In this document: piece after piece, positions 1-9,400 of the stretch
Position numbering within the stretch: position 1 is the first letter of the stretch
Layout of the letters: each line of letters starts with the position of its first letter
Source: Apostichopus parvimensis
Lineage: Eukaryota; Echinodermata; Holothuroidea; Aspidochirotida; Stichopodidae
Direction: 5' to 3'
DNA length: 64,000 nt
Assembly: GCA_000934455.1 (NCBI GenBank)
Contig: KN888523.1
Location: forward strand, 21,880 to 85,879
Program-made: the position numbers and the translations under genes
The notes under the pieces: model-generated
What the model saw: the letters and a program-made list of their open reading frames with translations, nothing else
What the model was told of the DNA's origin: nothing
Database searches by the model: none

Positions 1-131
1 ATTGAAATCAACAAACTTGAAACAAAATCAAATGGCTTCATACTATGAACCTGAAAATCAAGTATCAAGAGTACAAGTTGAGTTTGGGTCAGCTGGTGTG
101 AAGAGATATCATGAACATGTCTCACCCTTAC

Positions 132-2869
132 CTTGAGTCTCCATTCACTATCTGGTTGCCCGTAGTCAAATCTGATTTCATCCCCTGCTTCAATGTTGTT
201 TAGGCAATATACAGCAATGATGGGAATGTTGTCCACGTACACCTTTTTGACAACACCACCAGCTTTCTTCGGCCTCCACTCGTCATTAGCGTACCTGCCA
301 AGCCTCTCGCTGAGTGTTGCATCATAACTGAAACGATCATGACCAAAAACAACAAATGTCTACAAGATATTTAAATCCAAGAAACAGGTAGAGAACAGGG
401 TCCAAAAAGGATTTTGGTCAATTTAAGCAAAATCCTTTTTACAATATTTATTCCGACTATAGCATTACTACAGTATAGAGTACTGCAAAGTGGAAAATTA
501 TCTGTAAAGCACCCTGAAAAAGACACATGAAATACCCGTCTCCCAGAAATAGATCTAAACCACAATACCACTTAACAGTAATATTCAGGAAGGAGTTCAT
601 TCAGCAGCCACTTAAAGGTGAGTATTTGGTATATATATTACCCTATGGTTTTTGAAAATATGACCCTATTTTTTGAAATATTTTGCCCTATGAGTTTTGG
701 ATATATTTCCCTATGATTTCTAAAACATGTTGCCCTATGATTTTCTTAATTGCAATGCTTTTTTATCAAATAATAAAGAGTTAAAGTAGCCTGTGCAAAC
801 CAAAAATGCTAGGGAATGGAGATATTCAGCAAGTTAAGGAAGGAACAACTCCTACTATTGACTCCTATGTCAAATATACAACTGAATTTGAAGATTTAAT
901 GAAAGGAAATTTATAGACAAACATGTATATTTCTACTTTTAACAGAACCCTCATTCTATGTTAGAATGTTTGTTTTTTCTTGAAACTGAGTGTAAGATCA
1001 ATTTGTAAAGCTTAATGCTTGCAAACTACAGGTCATAGTACAGGTCAGAAATGACCTAAAATTTAATTACAGTCTCAGTCTGACTTATTGATCTAAAAAC
1101 AGTCCAGGTCTTAAATGCTCAGGAAAAAAGAAAATATTTAGAATAATGTGATTGTTTTTAGAAGCAGAGTTTTCTCTCAGTCCCCTTGCCCTTCTTGTCT
1201 TGGACTGCAATAAAATTGAGCATTTTAACACTTACCTTGTTTGTAGTAACTCCCAGCATCTCAAACAATTCTAGGTCACTATTTGCTATGTAATGAAGAG
1301 TGGAAAATTTGAACTGTTTAAACTTCAAATTCTGGCAAAACATATAAAAATGCAATGTTAATGGAAAATTTGAACTGTTTAAACTTCAGGAATTAAAACA
1401 GTGCAGGCATGCTATGTAATGAAGAATGGTAAAAATGAACTGTTTAAACTCCAAATTCTGGCAAACATATAAAAATGCAATGTTAATGGAAAATTTGAAC
1501 TGTTTAAACTTTTAATTCTCGCAAAACATATAAAAATGCAATGTTAACAGAAGAAACTTCAAAACTTAAACCGTGCAGGCATGCTATGTAATGAAGAGTG
1601 GAAAGAATTAACTGTTGTAACTCCAAATTCTGGCAGACATATAAAAATGCAATTTTACCAGAAGAATCTTCAAGACTTAAAAATGGGCAGGAATGCTATA
1701 TAAAGTGTTATATTCTCATAAACTCATTTCAGCTAGACTGAGACAGCAAAGCCACAATCATGGTTCGATTTAAGAAGCTCAAAGGAAGAAATAAAATTGC
1801 CTCCTTTTACTTAAATTTAACAGGGCACCAAGGCTTGATAATGTGGCCAAAAAGCAAGAATTTTCCATACGTATCAAATTGAATCCCTGAGTGTTTTGTC
1901 AATTCAAAGGGTATTGCAGCCATCTATGCATTTACTTTACTTCATATTTGAGAAACATTTTTGCCAAGAAGTTGATTGTTTTTATGTCTCACTTTGCGAA
2001 ACAGCTTTGGAAAATGGGTACATCAATGTGTAGGTGCGATTATATGCTACCGATATTAGCAAAGAGACTACTTAGTTTATTACAGTTTGTTTACATCAAA
2101 CACATAATCATGCTGTAATGCTGCAACCCCACAATAAGGCTCTTGTACGTTGCACAACATAAACTACTTCTGACCACAAATAGAAGGCAATTTAGACTCA
2201 TGGATACAAAGAGGGTACAGTTTGTCAGTGCAGAGACAGTGTAATTCAAGGTAATAAGAGCATTGCTTAGCATGGTCTCAGTATTACATAACCAACAAAT
2301 GAAAGAGAAATATTTTGCAAAATTCTCTGTTTTTGAAATGATTAAGTTTCAATATCGTGAAATCCGATTTCTTGCAAATAAATCAGAACAACTACAAACA
2401 CCATAACTACAGAATCAACCTAAATTCAAAAAACCATAAAAATAAAACAATTGTAATTCAAAACAAGAACTCCAAACTAGAACAATGTTAATGGTCACTT
2501 ACCAGAGGTTTCTTCCATTTTCTTTGAAATGAAATATGTATGTTTGATCTTGTTCCTCAACATCCTCTGAATTTTTTAACAACCCTGGGTATTCGAAAAG
2601 AAAATCCCCCTTAAGGAATTGTCTTTCTGCAAAAACTCCGTACCCTGAAAGAGAAACATGACAAGGTATTTTGCTTGATACTGTTTCTCAAGAATCTGGC
2701 TGGATTGTTTCCATTTTTAATTTTATGTAGCCTAAATACTAGTACATCTAAAACACTTACCAACTTCCTCACTGACATATCTAATCTTTATCCCAGGTGG
2801 GTCCTTCCGATTCCGGATCCATTGAGTAGCCGCCGTGGCCATTCGACCTCTTCTTTTAGACCGATCCAT
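132..2869 (-). CDS. SET-domain lysine methyltransferase-like gene (KMT5A/SET8-like), 3 exons, 3' end outside window
   Basis: Three minus-strand exons join in one open frame: 2869-2761 (starts at ATG, donor GTAAGT), 2644-2503 (acceptor TTTCAG, donor GTAAGT) and 327-132 (acceptor TTTCAG, donor GTAAGG). They give 149 codons with compatible phases. Exon 1 is basic (MDRSKRRGRM start). Exon 2 carries the SET N-part (YGVFAERQFLKGDFLFEY). Exon 3 carries CYDATLSERLGRY and the C-terminal IEAGDEIRFDYG. This is the SET domain order (GxGVFA, EY, DAT, GD-E-I, F-DYG), and the DATxxxxRLGR form is KMT5A-like. SET proteins of this type methylate lysines, in KMT5A itself histone H4 K20; activity on a given substrate is not shown here. 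The usual NHxxxPN motif reads NDEWRPK, so cofactor or substrate handling may differ. The frame continues past 132, off the window. An acceptor-like TAG lies just 5' of the ATG, so an upstream exon is possible. Confidence 0.8.
641..745. repeat. short tandem repeat, CCCTATG-rich, about 28-bp unit
   Basis: Four to five diverged copies of a unit of the form GCCCTATGATTTTTGAAATA sit in tandem, inside the last visible intron of the SET-domain gene. The unit boundaries are approximate. Confidence 0.6.
1284..1705. repeat. intronic tandem array with units of about 111-172 bp
   Basis: GCTATGTAATGAAG recurs at 1284, 1411 and 1583 and, in decayed form, at 1694. The phrases GAACTGTTTAAACT and CATATAAAAATGCAATGTTA repeat between them. 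The uneven spacing (127, 172, 111) suggests nested duplications or deletions. The array lies in the 2.2-kb intron of the SET-domain gene. Confidence 0.75.
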
Positions 2870-4012
2870 GTCTAGATAGAAATTGAATGTTTTACTATAC
2901 ATGAACTTTACATAAACCTTCTATTAGGAGTAGGCTACTGCTAAGTTACTTTATGTAAAACATATCATGTAATTGAAGCAAAATCAATGTAATCCCAAAA
3001 AGAGTCAATCTAGCCTAGGCCGGCAAATTCTGATATTACAAAAATCACTACTCACCATAGGGCCTAGGCGAGGCCCTCCCCCAAATTTTGTTTGAAAAAA
3101 AAAGGCACCATTACTGGATTTGTGGAGCCTACACTACAGTTAATTGTACATGGGCATCCTCAATACACAGTTGATTTGCGATACAAAATAAGCGTATTGA
3201 ATGAAATGTCTCATCACTGTAGACAAACAAACACCAAGCAGTAAGGAAATCACAAAAGCAGTTAATATAGTCTCTAATGCCAAAACAATGGCAAAAATTC
3301 AACACCATTTCCAGGTCTTCAATGTTTGTAATGATAAAATGACCAACAACAGTCCTGGGGTTAATGTAAAAGGTATCCATAATTTTCTGCCATTTTGGGA
3401 ATGAATCTGTAGACAACTCATCTGACGCGTTATATGTAGGCCTAGCTTAACTAGCAGTAGCACGGGAGAGATAGGATATACCCACAATGTGTAAGCAAGT
3501 TACACATAACATAAGGCCTACAAAGGTAGCATAGGCTAACGTTAGGCCTCACTTAAGTTATTCTAACAAATTAGTTGGTTACGCACATTATGGGGTGTTA
3601 AAAGTTTTTCGAAGGGTATTATCGCCAAGACATATGTATTAATCGTTCAGTGAACGTCCACCGAAAATTTTATTACAAACTAGTTTTTAGAAAGTATGAA
3701 TTTTTAGTTTGAAATTATCATTGTATAACAAAAGAAATGGCTCGAGTTACCTTTCGACGTTCGATGAATGTGGTCAGTACAACGAATATATACGTGCAAG
3801 CAAAAACGCGTACACGTGTTCGTGCATGTGTGTGTATGTCATTCCGGGGTTTCGTTGTGAGGGCGCTTAACGAGAATCTACCAGCTTGATTACAAAGCTA
3901 TATACAAATATACTACATACACTTTGAGTATACAAATTCACTGTGGGGAGATTTTTTTTTCAATTGCAAACAGCCCGTAATGTCTATACCTACCAGTAGC
4001 GAAGATCGCAGC

Positions 4013-4030
4013 TGTGGGGTTAACCCCACA
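4013..4030. repeat. perfect 18-bp palindrome
   Basis: TGTGGGGTTAACCCCACA is fully self-complementary, and the same CCCCACA word recurs about 20 bp downstream. It may be the end of a small inverted-repeat element, but no partner end was found. Confidence 0.6.
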
Positions 4031-4098
4031 ATGAAGAAAAACCCCACAACGATCGGTCCAACAAAAACATAGTCCCACATTGTATCTCTTGCAAGAGC

Positions 4099-4152
4099 AT
4101 ACATACACACACACACACATACATACATACATACATACATACATACATACAT
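4099..4152. repeat. microsatellite (CA)n-(CATA)n
   Basis: A simple alternation of CA dinucleotides runs into CATA tetranucleotides. It generates spurious Tyr/Met/Cys-rich open frames on the minus strand. Confidence 0.95.
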
Positions 4153-4458
4153 GTATGCATACATGAAACAACATTTGAAATAATAATATACTTATAATGG
4201 AATGGGAAGCACACAATACTGAGCATGAATGGTATCTGTCATTCCTTTAAATTACCATTCAAGCACGTTCATGTTCTCATGATGGGGAACATAAATACCA
4301 GTTTACTAGTGACTTGTGAACATTTCAGCTTGAAACTTAAAAATGACCACATTCTTATGAGGCATCTTCATTTGATTCAATTGCAGAGGTAATAATGAGG
4401 GTTTATTATCTCTCAGCTCTCATCTTTCTTCAATCTATCAATCAGTTAACCCTATGAA

Positions 4459-4656
4459 AATAGGTCCCACTCCTTCATGAGGGACCATTCGATTATTGCA
4501 TGGGTAATTTAAAATTACATTTACAATAAGCTCCACCTCTTCAAGTAGGACCATTCCATTATTGCATGGGAAACTGTATATGACTATGTCAATAAGCTCC
4601 ACCCTATAATGTAGGACTGTTCCATTATTGTATGGGTAATTGTATATTACATTTAA
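4459..4656. repeat. minisatellite, three 66-bp units
   Basis: Units begin at 4459, 4525 and 4591. They share the pattern AATAAGCTCCACC, then GTAGGACCATTCCATTATTG, then CATGGG. The exact 66-bp spacing across three copies supports a tandem origin. Confidence 0.85.
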
Positions 4657-4958
4657 CAACATTTTTACAAATTTCCAATTTCTCACCAAAAATTATCACA
4701 ATCTTCACCAAAATCAATGGGATTCCTGTACTCCCCATGAGAAAGCTGTACACTGAATTTCAACTTGATCAGATGAGGCATTCTGGACTTATCGTGTTTA
4801 CAAGGTTTTCATACTTTGACCTCTAGTGACCTCAGATGACCTCTGACCCGACCCCAAAACAATAGGGATCATGTACTCATTATGGGGAACATACATACCA
4901 AGTATGAACATCATCCACTCATGCCTGAACCAGTTATCATGTTTACAAGCCAGGCGTC

Positions 4959-5035
4959 ACATACATACATACATACATACATACATACATACATACATAC
5001 ATACATACATACATACATCCATACATACATACACA
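4959..5035. repeat. microsatellite (CATA)n
   Basis: About 18 near-perfect tetranucleotide units. It resembles the 4099-4152 tract in the same orientation, as if both were seeded by copies of one dispersed repeat. Confidence 0.95.
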
Positions 5036-5079
5036 CTGTCATGACTGCATAGATTCCTCTGACTTCGTCAAGGAATCAA

Positions 5080-5333
5080 AAAACTAGTTTCACGTCCTAA
5101 CTTTTTTGAAAATTTGGGCAGGAGGGCCTTTTTTTTTTTTTACCCGAAGGGCCAGATGGCAGCCTTTCCAAGACCCCAATGAAACCAAACCTCGCCAAAG
5201 ACTTGGACAGGTCATTTCCGCATCAGGACAATACATTTTTGGTAAAATATACTCATTTTTGTAAAAAGAAAAAAAAAAAAATTGTGGGGGGGCGGGAAAA
5301 AAGCATGCGGGCGGGGACGTGAAACTAGTTTCT
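5080..5333. mobile_element. small inverted-repeat element (MITE-like)
   Basis: AAAACTAGTTTCACGTCC at 5080 is matched in inverted orientation at 5315-5332, so a segment of about 254 bp is closed by 17-18-bp inverted ends. The interior has T-, A- and G-runs and no coding potential. No clear target duplication was seen because both flanks are A/T runs. Confidence 0.55.
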
Positions 5334-5977
5334 TTTTTTATTTGGCCTTATCTCTAGAATTCCGGTTCTAAAACATGCTGGAGAGACATTTTCAACAAGA
5401 ATTAGGCCTCATTAGGATGTAAACAGCAGAGCACTCCCATCGACCGGTGCGTAGCATAGGCCTACCAATTCTTTCCTTGAAGACCCTTGGCTTAATTTGG
5501 CGTGTGAATACATGGAATGCACTCTGGCTGGGGCTAGGCTTAGTGCACTTCCTGTGAAAATTCCCTTGCGGAGTCCTGTCGATTTTAACACACCAAAGTA
5601 GGCTAAGTTTGTTTGTTTCACTGAGTCACAGAGCTCGGAATGTTGATACTCAGGCCTAGGCCTATACAAGTTAGCCTAGCCTATGCTCAACGTTAGGCTA
5701 GCTTAGATTAGTTAGAAATTTACAAAATTCTGAGCTTTTAAAAAGCCAAGGGCAAGGCTATCATATCAACATTCCGAGCTCCTGTAGGCTAGGCCTAGTA
5801 GTAGTAGTAGTAGTATATAGGGGGGTCCAAACTTCGTTACCCCTGTAGGCTAGAGATTCGTACACAATTCTCATACATTAGGCTAAGCGTAGGTGTAACG
5901 AAATGTGCCCCCCCCCCCCACTATAGTAGTATACATTTACTGATTTAGGCTAGAAAGTATTAAGGCCTTATGCTAAC

Positions 5978-6233
5978 CTCTGGTTTGGACGTTTCCCAAC
6001 ACTCTTGGCTTCCCTACGCCGAAATGCTTGCAGGTAAACTTTACATATGAATATTTAAACTTTCTGTCGTAACGCAACGAATTCTTTGTGAAAAGTCTCT
6101 TGTTGGCTGTTTCAACTGATCTACAATCACCTATGACATAAACAACATTGTTTTGTTTCGAATACACTTCGACTGCCTTGCTTAGATCTTCAAAAGAGTC
6201 AAATGCACATCCAACTCTCAGGTTACCTGCCAT
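5978..6233 (-). CDS. ZSWIM3-like N-terminal domain, first exon (partial gene)
   Basis: A minus-strand exon starts at ATG 6233 (an alternative in-frame ATG lies at 6362) and ends at a GT donor (GTTAGC) after 5978. The protein reads CAFDSFEDLSKAVEVYSKQ, then a GDCRSVETANKRL block, then YSYVKFTCKHFG. This is the arrangement of the ZSWIM1/ZSWIM3 N-terminal domain (compare the YEDF, RDCVSV and YVQVKFVC blocks of vertebrate ZSWIM3), related to MULE/FAR1-type transposase N-termini. The full protein would be expected to carry a transposase-like core and a SWIM zinc finger. Those exons were not found to the left, so the gene may be short, decayed or spliced elsewhere. It lies head to head with the P2X7-CTD gene at 6454. 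Confidence 0.6.
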
Positions 6234-6453
6234 TCCTGGCCTAGACAGTAGGATGCATTCTGACCTACTGAACACATGCGCTTGCCCTGCCTGACGTACG
6301 TACGTACGTAGGCCTACCATGCTGTATGCACATTTGTTTTGCTTGCGTTTCCATGGTACCATCTACAGCCGGGTGAATAGCGATCGGGGCTTAGAGGCCC
6401 GGCGGCCGGGTCAATAGCCACTACGACACAGCATAGCTTATACATATCGCGAA
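6234..6453. promoter_or_regulatory. candidate bidirectional promoter between divergent genes
   Basis: Only 220 bp separate the start codons of the minus-strand ZSWIM3-like exon and the plus-strand P2X7-CTD gene. The interval is GC-rich relative to its surroundings, contains an (ACGT)n tract around 6296-6312, and has GGCCCGGCGGCCGGG near 6390. No TATA box is evident. The regulatory role is inferred from layout only. Confidence 0.4.
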
Positions 6454-9400
6454 ATGGCTGCCGGTGGCATTGACTCACAGTATTCAGATAGCAATAGCGA
6501 AGAAGGCCGGGAAATGGAGGACATGGTCGACAATCGTGGGGAAGTTTTTCCCTACATGTTCGAACCGGAGACCAGCGAAGAGGAAGCGGGATCGGACAGC
6601 GATGTCGAAATTGATCGTCTTGACGGAACACATTGGTAACGTTAATCCTAGCGTACTATAGTATATTGGATAGTTGTGTGACTGGTTAGGCCTAGAACCG
6701 ATAAATGTTTCCTAACTTTGCTCATACTCTTAGGTAGCCAAATTTGTTGATGGGGCAGCAAAATAACATGAGAGTGTAGTCGAGTTAAGTTAAGGAAGTT
6801 ACTATTTTACTAAAAAGTTGTGGCAGAACATGCCTCAGGAACATGTCACACAGACATAAATCATTTGGTGAGCAGATTGAAGGAGCCAATTGGAAGAGTG
6901 CACAACAAATTCAGAGGTGGTCTATTATTAATCTTCCTAGCAGTAGTGGAAAATTAGTAAAGTTAACACAAATCAGGGAAGGGGGGGGGGGGGAACGGTG
7001 GCACCTCACACCAGCTTTAAGGCATAACCAGATTTTCTGAATCTAGGAAATGGATTCAGAAGTGGAAAAAGAGTTCGAAACGAGGCAACATCCTTTGCAG
7101 CATTGTCCCAACAGAGGCAAGACTTCTGAGAAGAGGCTACCCCATCCTTGCTAGTTATGTCACTTGTAAGGAGCCTGAATTGTAGATTGCTCTTCAGAGG
7201 TTGTGCCCCTTTTCTATTTTGACATGTTAGTATGCCCCAATTATTGAGGCCGGTATGAAGTCATTGAAAATTTACTGGTTTGTATTGTTTACAGGTGTCA
7301 TTGTGGTCAGTGTGCTGTGATGCCTACAGCAAGGGAATGTAGAAGCTGCAGCGAAATATATAAGTTAAGGACTGTGATGGATGAAGAAGGTGATGCAAGC
7401 ATCACCTTTGGCCCAGGTTTTCAAGCTGTGTGCCTGAACCCATGGGTGCTACAGACAGCCTACTATGTGTACCGTCAACAGTATGGTGGACGTGCACAGG
7501 AAAACAGCATCCATGAGTAAGTAGAGAATACATTATTTTTGTTGTATACCTTTATTGATTGCTCTGACCTGCTGTTGAAAGATGTAACAATACAGAGGGT
7601 GTGCTTCTATTCATAGTTTTGTTTTGTTTCGTTGTGAAAGGAATTACATTAAGATATAGATTAGATGAAGAAAATTTGTGCACCATGTTCAAAACCTGCT
7701 TCTGATTAGGACATTTTGTCCCAAAACAAAAAGTGGTGTAATGTCTGTAATGTATTGATATTGCGATCATATTGTAATTCATGTAAAAGTAAAGAGCGAC
7801 CTCTTTCAGATCAGCAATAAACATGGCGACCTCCGAAAAGTTCTGATTCTGTTTATATCTACGTAAATAAGACATATACGTTAACATCAAACGTTACATA
7901 TGGCGACGAGGTAAAGTAAAAACATCACCTATCATCATGGCAGTAGCACTGGACGTGGATACGGTGGCATCGTTTAATATGACGGGCGACTTTGCAAGTA
8001 TGTCTCCTCGTTGGAAACGTTGGAAAAGAGCATTCACCTTTTACATAACAAGTAGGGGGATAACCGATGACGAACAGAAAACTGCATTACTACTACACAC
8101 GGCGGGCATGGATGTACAGGATCTGTTTGACACGTTGCCAACACTACAACCTAGTACTAATAGTACAGATACGACGACAACGCAGAGTAAGTACGAGCTT
8201 ACTATGAAAACATTAGATGACTATTTCACACCAAAGGTCAACGTGCCTTATGAGCGGCACATATTCCGCCAAATGAGACAGGAGGAATCTGAAACCGTTC
8301 ACCAATTCATAGCGCGATTAACGCGACAAACGGTAAATTGCGAGTTTGGCCAAGAATTAAAGGAGCACATTCGTGATCAAGTGATTGACAAATGTAAATC
8401 ATCAGCTCTACGGCGTAAATTGTTGACAAAAGGGACAGGGCTAAAATTAGATAATTTACAAGAAATTTCTCGAGCAATGGAAACTGTTGATGCCCAGATG
8501 AATCGGTTAATCGCGTCGGCTAAAGGTCAAATCAGGTGAAGCCAAGCCTTAAAGGGGCACACTGGAATAAAAAGAAAAAGGAAAAAGCCTATAATAAAGA
8601 AAATGGTTGTTACCGCTGTGGTAAAGAAGGACATTTTTCACGCGATTTAAACTGTCCCGCGAAAGATGAAGTATGCACAAAGTGTCATTTAATCGGGCAT
8701 TTCGCGAAGATGTGCAAAACTAAACCAGAACGTTATCAAAAGGGGAAGCAAAGAGGAGGAAGACAAAACCGGAACAGAAAAGATGATGATGACGTCAATC
8801 TAGTTGACTTGGCAAATTACTTTGCCTTCGCAGTGACCAGTTCCCATAAGTCAGGCGTAACAGTAGATGTAAAAGTAGGGGGAATCAATGTCGAGATGCT
8901 GATTGATTCAGGCGCCTCATGCAACATTATCGACAAAAAGACATGGGACAATTTAAAGCAACAACGGATAACTTGTGAGTCGGCAAAAATAGATAAGACT
9001 TTGTATTCATACGGAGGCGGAAAACCGCTTAAAGTGCTAGGAAAATTTGCAACGACAGCAAAGATCCGCGAGTGTAAAACCGAAGCAACATTCTACGTTA
9101 TCGAAGGAGAAGGATGCCCTCTATTAGGGAAAGAGAGCGCAATCAAGCTGAATGTGCTTAAAATCGGACTTGACATTAACCACATAAAGAGTGCACAGGA
9201 TATTCCTGCACAATACCCGCAATGTTTTGAAGGATTCGGCAAACTAAAAGGATATCAAGCGAAAATCCACATTAATCAGTCCGTGAAACCGGTAGGACAA
9301 AGCGTACGCAGAATTCCATTCAGCCTCCGCCCAAAAGTTAAGGACAAGTTGAAGGAACTAATGGAACAAGATATCATCGAAGAAGTAAAAGGCCCTACAC

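Larger units (their letters stand above)
2870..5977. other. stretch with no supported gene: repeats and single-copy AT-rich DNA
   Basis: This interval lies between the SET-domain gene and the ZSWIM3-like exon. It holds two (CATA)n microsatellites, a 66-bp minisatellite, a perfect 18-bp palindrome, a small inverted-repeat element and many TAGGCCTA motifs. The later exons expected for the ZSWIM3-like gene should fall here, but none could be recognised. A 95-codon minus frame at 3129-3416 has no recognisable domain. Confidence 0.5.

Noticed and set aside
3129-3416. 95-codon minus ORF as a ZSWIM3-like or SET-gene exon
   Set aside because: No SWIM, transposase or SET motif and no convincing splice sites.
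3913-4226. Three minus-strand Tyr/Met/Cys-rich ORFs
   Set aside because: They are translations of the (CATA)n microsatellite.
4099-5035. Regularly spaced repeats as a CRISPR array
   Set aside because: The units are microsatellites and a 66-bp minisatellite without unique spacers, in a eukaryotic genome.
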